Shown: piece after piece, positions 10,067 to 19,423 of the stretch | Layout of the letters: every line of letters starts with the position of its first letter | Numbering within the stretch: position 1 is the first letter of the stretch | Source: Silvimonas soli | GTDB taxonomy: Bacteria > Pseudomonadota > Gammaproteobacteria > Burkholderiales > Chitinibacteraceae | Direction of reading: 5' to 3' | Length of the DNA stretch: 64,000 nt | NCBI RefSeq assembly: GCF_030035605.1 | Contig: NZ_CP106736.1 | Span: forward strand, 310,001-374,000 | Made by a program: the position numbers and the translations under genes | Notes under the pieces: model-generated | The model's database searches: none | Told to the model about the DNA's origin: nothing | What the model saw: only the letters and a program-made list of their open reading frames with translations

Positions 10067-10095
10067 CTTATAGTACAAAAGCAGTTAGCTGCCAA
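10067..10095 (-). promoter_or_regulatory. sigma-70-like promoter of hfq
   Basis: Minus strand: -35 TTGGCA, a spacer of exactly 17 bases, -10 TATAAG, about 80 bases before the hfq start. Inferred from consensus only. Confidence 0.55.
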
Positions 10096-10142
10096 TAGGC
10101 AAGTTACCCTTGCGCAGCCTTGCCAAATGGCACCGCCAGTGT

Positions 10143-11567
10143 CTAGCGCTTCTGTTTCTTCGCTTCTTGCATTTTGCGATTATCCAGCTTCTTGGTTGCC
10201 AGCATTTTTTTCCGCCGCTCCAGCAGGCTGAGTTTTTTCGGCTCCTCCTGCTTTTCCTGGAATGGATTAGCGCCCATCTTGAACTGCACCCGTAACGGCG
10301 TGCCTTGCAGCTTGAACGTATTCATGAAGCTGCGTTCCAGATAACGCCAATACACAGCGGGCACTTGCTCCAGCGCGTTGCCATGGATAATCACCACCGG
10401 CGGGTTTGTGCCACCTTGGTGGGCATAGCGCAATTTGGGGCGAATTTTGCCAGACAGCGGCGGTTGCTGACGCTCCACCATAATCTGCAATGCGCGCGTG
10501 AGTTTGGGCGTTGGAATTTTGATCATGGCCGCGTGATACGCCTGATCAATCGACTTGAACAAATCGCCCACGCCTTGGCCATTCAGCGCCGAAATGTAGT
10601 GAAATTTGGCAAACTCAAGGAAAGCGAGCTTGCGATCCACTTCGCGCTTGATCCGCTCACGCTGTTCGGTATCTGCCGCTTCCCATTTGTTGATGGCTAC
10701 CACCAGCGCACGGCCGGTTTCCAGAACAAAACTGGCCAGACGGGCATCCTGGTCGGAGACTTCTTGCGTGGCATCCAGCACCAGCACGGCTACGTTGGCG
10801 TCTGAGACGGCCTGCATGGTTTTGACGACCGAGAACTTCTCGATGGTGTCGTCAATCTTGCCGCGACGGCGCATCCCGGCGGTGTCGATAATGGTGTAAT
10901 GGTGATCATTACGCTCAAAATCGATGTAGACCGAATCGCGCGTGGTGCCAGGCTGGTCGAACGCAATAACGCGCTCTTCGCCCAATACCGCATTGACCAG
11001 CGTGGATTTTCCCACGTTTGGCCGACCGATGACGGCGAATTTCGGGTGATCCGACTCCGCCGTTTCTTCATCGATAGGGAACCGTTCGAGCGTATCGCTG
11101 ATCAGTTCGCGTACACCTTCGCCGTGTGCGGCAGAGATGGCAATTGGATCACCCAGACCCAATTCAAAAAAGTCGGCTGTGACCACGCCACGGGTCATGC
11201 CCTCGACCTTGTTCACCGCAACCCAGATCGGACGTCCGCTTTGGCGCAAGCGCTGCGCGATGATTTTATCTTGTGGCGTAATGCCGGAGCGGCCATCCAC
11301 AATGAAGATGACTGCATCGGATTCATCGACAGCCTGCAAAGTCTGCCGGGCCATTTCATGCAAAATGCCATCGTCAACCACCGGTTCAAAACCGCCGGTG
11401 TCTACAACAAAATACGGACGATCACCGACCTTGCCGTGGCCATAATGGCGGTCACGGGTCAGGCCGGGGAAATCGGCGACCAGCGCATCACGCGTTTTGG
11501 TCAACCGGTTAAACAGAGTGGATTTGCCCACATTCGGGCGCCCCACCAGGGCAATCGTTGGCTTCAT
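10143..11567 (-). CDS. der: ribosome assembly GTPase Der (EngA)
   Basis: Essential double-GTPase needed for 50S subunit maturation. The 474 residues hold two G domains in tandem: GRPNVGKSTLFNRLTK at the N-terminus and GRPNVGKSTLVNAVLG near residue 180, each with its DTGG or DTAG switch and NKxE/NKWE motif. A KH-like domain follows, and a basic tail rich in Lys and Glu. It starts 4 bases after bamB, the conserved hisS-yfgM-bamB-der order. A typical member. Confidence 0.97.
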   Translation of the reverse strand: MKPTIALVGRPNVGKSTLFNRLTKTRDALVADFPGLTRDRHYGHGKVGDRPYFVVDTGGFEPVVDDGILHEMARQTLQAVDESDAVIFIVDGRSGITPQDKIIAQRLRQSGRPIWVAVNKVEGMTRGVVTADFFELGLGDPIAISAAHGEGVRELISDTLERFPIDEETAESDHPKFAVIGRPNVGKSTLVNAVLGEERVIAFDQPGTTRDSVYIDFERNDHHYTIIDTAGMRRRGKIDDTIEKFSVVKTMQAVSDANVAVLVLDATQEVSDQDARLASFVLETGRALVVAINKWEAADTEQRERIKREVDRKLAFLEFAKFHYISALNGQGVGDLFKSIDQAYHAAMIKIPTPKLTRALQIMVERQQPPLSGKIRPKLRYAHQGGTNPPVVIIHGNALEQVPAVYWRYLERSFMNTFKLQGTPLRVQFKMGANPFQEKQEEPKKLSLLERRKKMLATKKLDNRKMQEAKKQKR

Positions 11568-11571
11568 TCGT

Positions 11572-12714
11572 TTACTTTATGCCAACCGAAAATACGCCGC
11601 CGTTTTGCGACTGTACGATCAGATGGTCGGAGAAGGTTTGCGGCGCGGCGGCGATACGACTGCCATCCGTTGCCAATTGTGCGACAAAGCTGCCGTCGTC
11701 TTCGTTCAGCAGATGGATATAGCCTTGATAATCAGCTACGGCCACATTGCCGCCTAAAATTGCCGGTGCGCCAACAATGCGCGCAGCCAGTTTGTCTTGA
11801 TCCCATACGCTACGGCCGGTTTCTCGTTCGTAAGCGCGTACATGGCCCTGATCATCGGTCAGGAACAGTTTGTTGCCGTCTGCGGCAATGCCGGAGAAGC
11901 TGGACGCTTCACGTGACCAGACTACCGCGCCGGTTCTGCGGTCAAAGCAGCTTACGCGCCCTTGATAGGACACGGCACAAACCGAACCACCATTCACCAG
12001 CGGCGGCGAAACAACGTCAGCGACCCGCTCAACTTCGGTAGCACCTTTGGGCTGCGAAACCACGCTATCCCACATGGTACGGCCATCGGCCATGGACAAC
12101 GCCACAATGTGACCCGCCGGCAAGCCGGTATAAGCAATGCCGTCACTGATGGTGATCGGGGCAAAATTGCGTAATGTCAGGGTCGGAATCTGGCGTGTGT
12201 ATTGCCACTTCACCGCGCCATCGCTGATCGCCAGTGCAGAAATTTTGCCATCACCGGTACGCACCAAAACAACATCATCGCCCACAGCTGGCGGAGCCAC
12301 GATCTCGCTCGATGCCTGAGCTTGCCACAGAGGTTTGCCATCTGCACTGAAGGCGTAAACCTTGCCTTTGAGTGTACCCACTGCGATCACGCCATTACCG
12401 GCACCAACGCCACCGGCCACCGGGCTTTCCAGTTTGACCTGCCACTGCGTACCACCTGTAGCCAGTTTCAGCGCCGTCAGACGATTCGGCGCCCCTGCTA
12501 CGATCAGCAAGTCCCCCAGATTGGCTGGCAGGAAGCGCAGGAATTCAGCCTTGTCGCCAGCGGTGGCACGCCATTGAGTCGCCACGCCTACACTGTTCTT
12601 GACCACAGGCAGCGGTGATGGAGTTGGTGCATTGCTGGGTGCGGCGCAGGCAGCGAGCAGCAAGGCAATTGCGCTAGCGCAGAAACCGCGAAGGAAGTGA
12701 CGTTGCAAAGGCAT
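11572..12714 (-). CDS. bamB: outer-membrane assembly lipoprotein BamB
   Basis: Lipoprotein of the BAM complex that helps BamA insert beta-barrel proteins into the outer membrane. The 380-residue protein has a lipoprotein signal peptide with lipobox LLAAC near residue 22, then repeated PQQ-like beta-propeller blades (GGTQWQVKLESPV, DGAVKWQYTRQIP, TGAVVWSREAS, TGRSVWDQDKLA). It starts 1 base after yfgM ends and lies 4 bases before der, so it is translated as part of that operon. Confidence 0.96.
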   Translation of the reverse strand: MPLQRHFLRGFCASAIALLLAACAAPSNAPTPSPLPVVKNSVGVATQWRATAGDKAEFLRFLPANLGDLLIVAGAPNRLTALKLATGGTQWQVKLESPVAGGVGAGNGVIAVGTLKGKVYAFSADGKPLWQAQASSEIVAPPAVGDDVVLVRTGDGKISALAISDGAVKWQYTRQIPTLTLRNFAPITISDGIAYTGLPAGHIVALSMADGRTMWDSVVSQPKGATEVERVADVVSPPLVNGGSVCAVSYQGRVSCFDRRTGAVVWSREASSFSGIAADGNKLFLTDDQGHVRAYERETGRSVWDQDKLAARIVGAPAILGGNVAVADYQGYIHLLNEDDGSFVAQLATDGSRIAAAPQTFSDHLIVQSQNGGVFSVGIK

Positions 12715-12715
12715 A

Positions 12716-13345
12716 TCAGGAATTTCCGAGAGCTTCGAGTTTTACTTCAACAAAACGAACGTTGGGCGCGTCTTTACCCAGCTTGGCCAGCGCGTCCTTA
12801 TATGCGTCACGTGCACCGCTGTTGTCGCCCTTGGCCGCCAGCACATCGCCGCGAGCTTCTGCAAACAGCGGTGTATAGCTATCGTTTTCGCGAGCAGCGA
12901 GTGTTTTCAGCGCAGCATCAAATTGCTTCTGGTCCAGTTGTACCGCAGTCAGACGCAGACGCGCTGCATCGCGGATTTCGGACTCGGATGCGTGGGCAAT
13001 AGCCCACTCCAGTTGGGTTTGCGCGGACTTCAAGTCACCAGCACGGGCACTGGCTTTGGCTGCCAGTAAAGCGGCGCGCGGTGCATACGGACTGGTTGCG
13101 TAATCTTTTTTCAGGACATCTGCGTCAGCCAGAATCTTTGCGGTATCACCGGTAAGATCTGTTTCCAATTGTGCGTAAGCGGCACCGGCTTTTTCTGCAA
13201 CACTGCTCTGGTAAGCACTCCAGCCGGTCCAGCCACCGTATGCCAGCAAACCGACTACCACCGCACCCGCGAGATATTTGCCCCAATCGGCCCACGCCGC
13301 CTTGAGTTCGGCAATCTGTTCCTGTTCCTGCAAATCGAAAGCCAT
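12716..13345 (-). CDS. yfgM: YfgM-like tetratricopeptide membrane protein
   Basis: Inner-membrane protein with a periplasmic TPR domain. In E. coli YfgM links SecYEG and the chaperone network with PpiD. The 209 residues show a short cytoplasmic N-terminus (MAFDLQEQEQIAELKAAWADWGKYL), one membrane helix at about 24-44, and helical TPR-like repeats after it. Length, topology and position between hisS and bamB match the family (DUF2133). The symbol is given by orthology of position and architecture. Confidence 0.9.
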   Translation of the reverse strand: MAFDLQEQEQIAELKAAWADWGKYLAGAVVVGLLAYGGWTGWSAYQSSVAEKAGAAYAQLETDLTGDTAKILADADVLKKDYATSPYAPRAALLAAKASARAGDLKSAQTQLEWAIAHASESEIRDAARLRLTAVQLDQKQFDAALKTLAARENDSYTPLFAEARGDVLAAKGDNSGARDAYKDALAKLGKDAPNVRFVEVKLEALGNS

Positions 13346-13438
13346 TCTGATTTCCTGTTGCAGCCCCGCGCTGCATTTTTATGTTGATTGGTGATTCGTG
13401 CCGGTTCGCGGTGCCAGCACTCAATGTCAGGTTACGGA

Positions 13439-14704
13439 TTATGCCCGAATTCGCGCGGCCAGGTCGGCCAAAGGCAGTGTGACCTGTTCCCCAGCCCCTT
13501 CGCCCTTCAGCGTTTTGAGATTGGCAACGTTGTTGGCAGCCTCTTCATCCCCGATCACCACCGCATAACACGCATTGGAGCCATCGGCTTTTTTGAATTG
13601 GGATTTGAAACTGCCACCACCGCCGTGCAACACCACATTCAAACCTTCCGCGCGCAATTTGATAGCCAGACCAAAAGCCAGGCGTGATGCCTGCTCACCC
13701 GCGTGCACCAGATATACATCGGGCTCCGGCTCGGGCAGCGCCACCTGTTGGGCTTCCAGGGCCAGCAAAATACGCTCGATACCCATACCAAAACCCACAC
13801 CGGTGCATGGCTTGCCACCAAGTTGTTCCACCAGACCGTCGTAACGACCACCGCCAGCCACAGTACCCTGCGAGCCCAGATCGGTGCTGATCCACTCGAA
13901 CACGGTGAGATTGTAGTAATCCAGGCCCCGGACCAACCGTGGGTTGATCCGGTAGGCAATCCCGGCATCGTCCAGCAAGGCTTTCAAACCCTCAAAGTGC
14001 TGGCGCGATTGTTCACCCAGATAGTCGACCAGCTTGGGCGCGTTTTCAGCCATTTCCTGCAAGGCCGGATTCTTGGTATCCAGCACACGCAATGGATTGG
14101 TGTAGAGGCGGCGCTTGCCGTCTTCGTCGAGGATGTCCTGGTATTTCTCCAGGTAGGCGACGAGATCAGCGCGATGGGCAGCGCGCTCGGCGACTTCACC
14201 CAAGGTGTTGATTTCCAGCTCGAGCCCTTTGAGGCCAAGGCGCGCCCAGAGATCGGCCAGCATGACAATCAATTCGGCGTCCACATCCGGGCCGGTAAAA
14301 CCGAACGCTTCTACCCCCAATTGATGAAACTGGCGATAGCGCCCTTTCTGTGGTCGCTCGTGCCGGAACATCGGGCCGGTGTACCACAGACGCTGGGTCT
14401 GGTTGTACAGCAAGCCATGCTCAATACAGGCACGCACGCAACCTGCGGTCCCTTCTGGACGCAAAGTCAGTTTTTCCCCGTTCAAGCTATCCTCGAACGA
14501 GTACATTTCTTTTTCCACGATATCGGTATGTTCGCCGACGCCACGCACATACAGGGGGGTGGATTCAACAATCGGTGTGCGAATCTGGCGGTAGCCATAG
14601 GCGGCCAGCCAGGCGCGACTTACCGCTTCGAAGTGCAGCCACGCAGCACTTTCCTGCGGCAGCACATCGTTCATACCTTTCACACCCTGGATGGTTTTAC
14701 TCAT
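13439..14704 (-). CDS. hisS: histidyl-tRNA synthetase
   Basis: Charges tRNA-His with histidine. The chosen start at 14704 gives MSKTIQGVKGMNDVLP, the family N-terminus; an in-frame ATG at 14758 would add 18 residues that overlap the terminator hairpin and look non-coding. Class II synthetase motifs are present: TLRPEGTAGCVRACIEH (motif 2 region), YTGPMFRHERPQKGRYRQFHQ, the histidine-specific RGLDYYN and GGGRYDGL. The C-terminal anticodon-binding domain is also there. It lies in the conserved ispG-hisS-yfgM-bamB-der block. Confidence 0.97.
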   Translation of the reverse strand: MSKTIQGVKGMNDVLPQESAAWLHFEAVSRAWLAAYGYRQIRTPIVESTPLYVRGVGEHTDIVEKEMYSFEDSLNGEKLTLRPEGTAGCVRACIEHGLLYNQTQRLWYTGPMFRHERPQKGRYRQFHQLGVEAFGFTGPDVDAELIVMLADLWARLGLKGLELEINTLGEVAERAAHRADLVAYLEKYQDILDEDGKRRLYTNPLRVLDTKNPALQEMAENAPKLVDYLGEQSRQHFEGLKALLDDAGIAYRINPRLVRGLDYYNLTVFEWISTDLGSQGTVAGGGRYDGLVEQLGGKPCTGVGFGMGIERILLALEAQQVALPEPEPDVYLVHAGEQASRLAFGLAIKLRAEGLNVVLHGGGGSFKSQFKKADGSNACYAVVIGDEEAANNVANLKTLKGEGAGEQVTLPLADLAARIRA

Positions 14705-14720
14705 GGATATTGTTTTCCAA

Positions 14721-14771
14721 AAACAAAAACGGGCACGGATACGGCGCTGAGCCAGCATCCGTACCCGTGCC
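14721..14771 (-). terminator. terminator or attenuator between ispG and hisS
   Basis: Minus strand: an 11-pair stem with one mismatch (CGGGTACGGAT with ATCCGTGCCCG), an inner GGC/GCC hairpin in the loop, then TTTTTGTTTTT. It sits just after ispG and only 17 bases before hisS, inside an otherwise contiguous operon, so it could lower hisS expression relative to ispG. Confidence 0.7.
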
Positions 14772-14779
14772 GCAATTGA

Positions 14780-16066
14780 TCAGACTTGCTTGATCGGAAT
14801 GGTTTTGTTGATCGCGTCAGCGGCGCGGCGCTTGGCCCCACCCTCGCTGTAACGCGTCAGCACGTAATCTTCGACGATGGCCAGAAACTCTTTGGCAACA
14901 TGTTCGCCCTTCAGCGTCACGGTTTTCTGGCCATCAACATAGACCGGGCACACCGGGACTTCACCGGTACCTGGCAAGCTGATGCCGATATCTGCCAGTT
15001 TGGATTCACCTGGACCATTTACCACACAGCCCATGACGGCCACTTTCAAATCTTCAACACCCGGATATTGCAAACGCCAGATAGGCATTTGCTCACGCAG
15101 AAAGGTTTGAATGCCTTGCGCCAGTTCCTGGAAGACTGTGGAGGTAGTGCGGCCACAGCCGGGGCAGGCGGTAACCAGTGGCGTAAACGAGCGCAAACCC
15201 ATGGTTTGCAGCAGCTCTTGCGCCACGATCACTTCTTTGGTGCGATCGCCACCTGGTTCAGGCGTCAGCGAAATGCGGATGGTATCGCCGATACCTTCTT
15301 GCATCAGCACCGCCAGCGCTGCCGACGATGCCACGATGCCTTTGGAGCCCATACCGGCTTCAGTCAGGCCCAGATGCAGCGGGTAATCACAGCGCCCAGC
15401 CAGATTGCGATAGACCGAGATCAGATCCTGCACGTGCGAAACCTTGCACGACAGAATGATTTTGTCTGGAGATAAACCCCAAGATACGGCCTGCGCCGCG
15501 GAATCCAGCGCCGAACGGATCAACGCTTCGCGCATGACCGCATCAGCAGAAAGCGGCTTGGCCAGTTTGGCGTTCTCGTCCATCAGGCGCACGGCCAGCG
15601 CTTGATCGAGCGAGCCCCAGTTCACGCCAATACGCACTGGCTTGTCGTACTCGACCGCTTTTTCGATCATGTACGCAAATTTTTCGTCTTTCTTCGAGCC
15701 CTTGCCGACGTTACCCGGATTGATCCGGTACTTGGCCAGTGCTTCAGCACAGTCCGGGTAGTCGCGCAGCAGCCGGTCACCGTTGAAGTGGAAATCGCCA
15801 ACGATGGGCACGAAGCAGTCACGGGCAGCCAGCATGTCGCGAATACGCGCAACTTGCGCCGCTGCTTCCGGGCTGTTAACCGTGATCCGTACCATCTCCG
15901 AGCCTGCACGCCACAGGTCGTAGATCTGGTTGGCGGTACCCAGCGCATCAACGGTATCGGTATTGGTCATGGATTGCACAACCACCGGGTGATCACTACC
16001 CACCCAGACGTTGCCAATGCGGACCTGCCGGGTTGACCGGCGCGGGAGATTATCTGTAATCATCAT
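14780..16066 (-). CDS. ispG: 4-hydroxy-3-methylbut-2-enyl diphosphate synthase (IspG/GcpE)
   Basis: Iron-sulfur enzyme of the non-mevalonate isoprenoid pathway, converting MEcPP to HMBPP. The 428-residue protein starts with RRSTRQVRIGNVWVGSDHPVVVQSMTNTDT-type sequence. It carries the C-terminal cluster ligands in TACPGCGRTTST and MGCVVNGPGES (two Cys in CPGC, one in GCVVNGPGE). The RINPGNVG segment is also typical. It sits between rodZ and hisS as in many proteobacteria. The reaction needs reductant from ferredoxin or flavodoxin; the fpr gene at about 34 kb could contribute. Confidence 0.97.
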   Translation of the reverse strand: MMITDNLPRRSTRQVRIGNVWVGSDHPVVVQSMTNTDTVDALGTANQIYDLWRAGSEMVRITVNSPEAAAQVARIRDMLAARDCFVPIVGDFHFNGDRLLRDYPDCAEALAKYRINPGNVGKGSKKDEKFAYMIEKAVEYDKPVRIGVNWGSLDQALAVRLMDENAKLAKPLSADAVMREALIRSALDSAAQAVSWGLSPDKIILSCKVSHVQDLISVYRNLAGRCDYPLHLGLTEAGMGSKGIVASSAALAVLMQEGIGDTIRISLTPEPGGDRTKEVIVAQELLQTMGLRSFTPLVTACPGCGRTTSTVFQELAQGIQTFLREQMPIWRLQYPGVEDLKVAVMGCVVNGPGESKLADIGISLPGTGEVPVCPVYVDGQKTVTLKGEHVAKEFLAIVEDYVLTRYSEGGAKRRAADAINKTIPIKQV

Positions 16067-16096
16067 CTTCGCTTGCTTAAACCTGCTTATCCAGAC

Positions 16097-16984
16097 TTAC
16101 TTCAGTTCCAGCGAGGCAACGTCGGTCTTCGTATATTGAGTCAAATCCACCGCCTGGCCACGCAACCAGATCTTGGTCTTGGGCGCATTACCAATGCGGA
16201 CATGATACGGCGGCACACCGCCAAAGCTGCGATCAGTGCCTGCAGTCAGCAAATTGCTGACCAGTTTGGTGCCTTTGGCATCCACAACCTGCACCCAGGT
16301 ATCGGCATCAGCCACAATGCGTAAATCACCATCCTCAACTGCCGATGCGACCGCTGCAGTCGCAACCACGCTGGCAACCGCAACGGGAACAGGCTTGGAA
16401 GCAGCCACGGCTACGGCAACCTGACTTGCACTTTCCGCCATTGTGGCAGCTGAAGCAACGGCCACTTCGCTAGCGGTTGCAACCACATCAGCGGGTGCCG
16501 AAGCCATTTCAATTTGTGGCTCAGAAGCCGTTTGTGTGGCTGCCAGCTCGGGCGATGGCGGTTGTTGCAAATACCAGAAAATGGCCGCAACGGCCGCGAC
16601 AAACGCCAATACAAAACCCAGCCAGCCCAATACTTTGCCGCTACCAACCCCGCCACCACCGCCCAGAGAGAAAGAATTGCTCTCTTCTACGAGGTGAGGC
16701 AAAGCCACTTGCACCCGTTCCCGCGGCAGAAGCGACTCAAGGTCAGCCAGCACCGGCGCTGGGTCCAGATGCAGCAATCTTGCGTAATTGCGCACAAAGC
16801 CGCGAGCAAAGGTATTGCCCGGCAGTTGGTCAAAATGATCTGCTTCAATCGAAGCAATCTGCCGGGAAGACAACTTGAGCTGAGCAGCAACATGCTCAAG
16901 GCTCAGGCCCAGCGCTTCACGCTGGGCTTTCAAACGGGCACCAGGCCCGCTTGCTGGCGAGTGGATTTGTTCTTGTTCGCTCAT
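16097..16984 (-). CDS. rodZ: RodZ cytoskeletal protein
   Basis: Bitopic membrane protein that links MreB filaments to the wall-building Rod complex. The 295 residues hold an N-terminal HTH (GARLKAQREALGLSLEHVAAQLKL, about 17-80), a linker, a membrane helix at about 115-137, an Ala/Val/Pro/Ser-rich low-complexity periplasmic linker, and a C-terminal DUF4115 beta domain (ADTWVQVVDAKGTKLVSNLL). The linker explains the repetitive look of the DNA between about 16330 and 16560. It lies between pilW and ispG, the usual place. Confidence 0.95.
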   Translation of the reverse strand: MSEQEQIHSPASGPGARLKAQREALGLSLEHVAAQLKLSSRQIASIEADHFDQLPGNTFARGFVRNYARLLHLDPAPVLADLESLLPRERVQVALPHLVEESNSFSLGGGGGVGSGKVLGWLGFVLAFVAAVAAIFWYLQQPPSPELAATQTASEPQIEMASAPADVVATASEVAVASAATMAESASQVAVAVAASKPVPVAVASVVATAAVASAVEDGDLRIVADADTWVQVVDAKGTKLVSNLLTAGTDRSFGGVPPYHVRIGNAPKTKIWLRGQAVDLTQYTKTDVASLELK

Positions 16985-17049
16985 TATGGATATTCCGCCG
17001 GCCCCCAGGGCAGCCGGTTGGGGTAAACAGGATCAGGTTCAGTCGAAAA

Positions 17050-17817
17050 TCAGTTGAGTTGACCGCTCAAAAGGCGGGTTGTTTCAATTGAATCGGGATA
17101 TTGGGTCTTCAGTTGCGAAGCCAGCCGGTTTTCCACCTCGGTATTACCCAGTGCATGTTCCAGCCGCAACCCCATCCAGGTCAATTGCGAACTCGGCTGA
17201 ACCATTTTTTGCAATTCGTTGTAGTTCTGGCGAGCCAGCACATAATCTTTGGTGCGCAAACCCAGTTCAACCAGCTCTTGCCGCGCCGCCACGCTATCCG
17301 GCCGGTAACGCAAGGCCCGGGTGAAATATTCTTTGGCGTTTTTCTCGTCGTTGGCACTGGCGGCACACTGACCGGCATTGACCAGCGTTTTATCCGCATT
17401 GGCATACAGCGGGTTTCTGAGAGCAACCATGTAATGCAGGATGCCCTCTTGCGGCTTGGCGTGATTACACAGATACCAACCGTAATTGTTGTTGATGTCC
17501 GAATCGTCAGGAGAGTAATTCAGCGCTTGCTGGAAGTTCGCCACCGCCTGACCTTCATCATGCAATTCGGAGTAGATCAGACCGAGCATGCCGTAGGCGG
17601 CAGCGTAACGTGAATTGGCGGCCAGGGCTTCTTTGACCTCGGAAACCGCCACATTGTATTGCCCGCGTTTGAGGTACTCACCCGCCAACTGGGTATGCAC
17701 CGCGGCACGACGATCGCTTGGCGACATTTCATCGTCAGAAGAAGCGGCATAGGCCTGTGCCGCCGTCAGGCATGTCATGGCAAAGCAAAGCATTGAAACC
17801 ATGTACCGCCGGATCAT
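17050..17817 (-). CDS. pilW: type IV pilus biogenesis TPR protein PilW/PilF
   Basis: PilF/PilW is the pilotin-like TPR protein needed for assembly of the PilQ secretin. The 255 residues contain about six TPR units (QLAGEYLKRGQYNVAVSEVKEAL, NNYGWYLCNHAKPQEGI, TRALRYRPDSVAARQELVEL). Position between rlmN and rodZ fits the family. Oddity: the signal peptide ends CLTAAQAYAASSDD, which reads like a signal peptidase I site. No clear lipobox is seen, whereas characterised PilF/PilW proteins are lipoproteins. The start at 17817 is the first ATG; no alternative restores a lipobox. Confidence 0.88.
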   Translation of the reverse strand: MIRRYMVSMLCFAMTCLTAAQAYAASSDDEMSPSDRRAAVHTQLAGEYLKRGQYNVAVSEVKEALAANSRYAAAYGMLGLIYSELHDEGQAVANFQQALNYSPDDSDINNNYGWYLCNHAKPQEGILHYMVALRNPLYANADKTLVNAGQCAASANDEKNAKEYFTRALRYRPDSVAARQELVELGLRTKDYVLARQNYNELQKMVQPSSQLTWMGLRLEHALGNTEVENRLASQLKTQYPDSIETTRLLSGQLN

Positions 17818-17844
17818 TCCACTTCCCCTGTTTTTCTAGTGTTT

Positions 17845-18969
17845 TTATTTGAACTGAATCGGCCGCGTTTCAATCGTCTGGCGATTGGCTGTACGGCGCG
17901 TTTTGTCCTTGACCTGCCCCGCCAGCTGACCGCAGGCCGCGTCGATATCATCGCCACGGGTTTTGCGAACAGTCACGATGTAACCGGCGTTCATCAGGAT
18001 ATCCCGGAACGCGAGGATAGCATCACGGCCGGAACGGTTGTAGCCCGAATTCGGGAAGGGATTGAATGGAATGAGATTCAGCTTACAAGGTGTATCGCGC
18101 AACAGGGCGATCAACTCGCGGGCATGTTCCGGCTGATCGTTGACACCTTCAAGCATCACATATTCGAATGTAATGAAGTCTCTTGGCGCTTTTTCCAGAT
18201 AGCGCTGGCAGGCCGCCAGCAGTTGCGCCAAGGGGTATTTCTTGTTGATCGGCACAATTTCATCGCGCAAACGATCATTGGATGCGTGCAGACTGACGGC
18301 CAGTGCTACCGGACAGGCGTCACGCAATCGATCCATCGCCGGCACGATGCCAGAGGTGGAGAGCGTAACGCGGCGGCGCGACAGACCATAAGCGTTGTCG
18401 TCCAGCATCAGTCGCAAAGCGGCGACCACGTTATCAAAGTTGGCGAGTGGTTCGCCCATACCCATCATGACCACGTTGGTCACAATGCGTGTGTCTTCAT
18501 TCACCGGCACGCCAATGCGCGCCTGTTCTGCGCTCAGACGACGATTGGCCCACCACAACTGGCCAATGATTTCACCGACTGAGAGATTGCGGTTAAAACC
18601 CTGCGCACCCGTCGAGCAGAATGAGCACTCCAGCGCACAACCCACCTGCGAAGAGATGCACAAAGTGCCACGGTCATCTTCCGGGATGAATACGGTTTCG
18701 ATGCCGTTACCGACGTTTACATCCAGCAGCCACTTGGTGGTGCCGTCGCTGGCCACATGCTCAGCCAGCATGGCGGGCGAACGCACAATCGCGTCCGCCG
18801 CCAGTTTTTCCCGAAAGCCCTTGGCAATATCGGTCATGTTGCCGAAGTCGGCTTCACCATGTTGGTGTATCCACTTCAGCAACTGTTTCGCGCGAAAAGG
18901 CTTCTCACCGTAGCTAACCATCAGCTCGGCAAGGCCCTGCGCATCGTAATCCAGCAAATTGACCGACAT
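17845..18969 (-). CDS. rlmN: dual-specificity 23S rRNA/tRNA methyltransferase RlmN
   Basis: Radical-SAM enzyme that methylates C2 of A2503 in 23S rRNA and A37 of some tRNAs. The 374 residues show the radical-SAM cluster motif CALECSFC within a well-conserved block, the GMGEPLANFDNV SAM-binding segment, and the two mechanistic Cys: one in the C-terminal DIDAACGQLAGQ and one in the N-terminal half of the core. It is 28 bases after ndk and precedes pilW. A typical member. Confidence 0.97.
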   Translation of the reverse strand: MSVNLLDYDAQGLAELMVSYGEKPFRAKQLLKWIHQHGEADFGNMTDIAKGFREKLAADAIVRSPAMLAEHVASDGTTKWLLDVNVGNGIETVFIPEDDRGTLCISSQVGCALECSFCSTGAQGFNRNLSVGEIIGQLWWANRRLSAEQARIGVPVNEDTRIVTNVVMMGMGEPLANFDNVVAALRLMLDDNAYGLSRRRVTLSTSGIVPAMDRLRDACPVALAVSLHASNDRLRDEIVPINKKYPLAQLLAACQRYLEKAPRDFITFEYVMLEGVNDQPEHARELIALLRDTPCKLNLIPFNPFPNSGYNRSGRDAILAFRDILMNAGYIVTVRKTRGDDIDAACGQLAGQVKDKTRRTANRQTIETRPIQFK

Positions 18970-18997
18970 ACCAGGTACTCCCGCGAATCACTACGCC

Positions 18998-19423
18998 TTA
19001 GCGGCTGTAGACTTCGCTAGCTGCGAAGAAGTAAGCAATTTCGATCGCTGCGTTTTCTGCGCTGTCCGAACCGTGAACTGCGTTAGCGTCGATGGATTCA
19101 GCGAAGTCAGCACGGATGGTGCCCTTGTCCGCTTTCTTCGGATCGGTCGCGCCCATCAGGTCACGGTTTTTCAGGATCGCGCCTTCGCCTTCCAGAGCCT
19201 GGATGAACACCGGGCCGGAAACCATGAAGTCAACCAGGTCCTTGAAGAAAGGACGTGCTGCGTGCACTGCGTAGAAGCCTTCAGCTTCAGCGCGGGACAG
19301 TTGCTTCATCTTGGCAGCAATAACTTTCAGGCCGGCGGACTCGAAGCGATCAACAATCTTGCCGATCACGTTCTTTGCAACTGCGTCGGGCTTTACGATC
19401 GACAGGGTACGTTCAATAGCCAT
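18998..19423 (-). CDS. ndk: nucleoside diphosphate kinase
   Basis: Transfers the gamma phosphate from ATP to other nucleoside diphosphates. The 141-residue protein is standard: MAIERTLSIVKPDAV at the start, the active-site His in NAVHGSDS near residue 117, and the Kpn-loop region. It is the first gene of the long leftward operon ending at der, so its promoter lies in the 180-base gap shared with the divergent SPOR gene. Confidence 0.98.
   Translation of the reverse strand: MAIERTLSIVKPDAVAKNVIGKIVDRFESAGLKVIAAKMKQLSRAEAEGFYAVHAARPFFKDLVDFMVSGPVFIQALEGEGAILKNRDLMGATDPKKADKGTIRADFAESIDANAVHGSDSAENAAIEIAYFFAASEVYSR

Noticed and set aside
16330..16560. Repetitive GC-rich stretch as a possible repeat array or CRISPR
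   Set aside because: It encodes the Ala/Val/Ser linker of RodZ; there are no regular repeats with spacers. No CRISPR array was found in the window.
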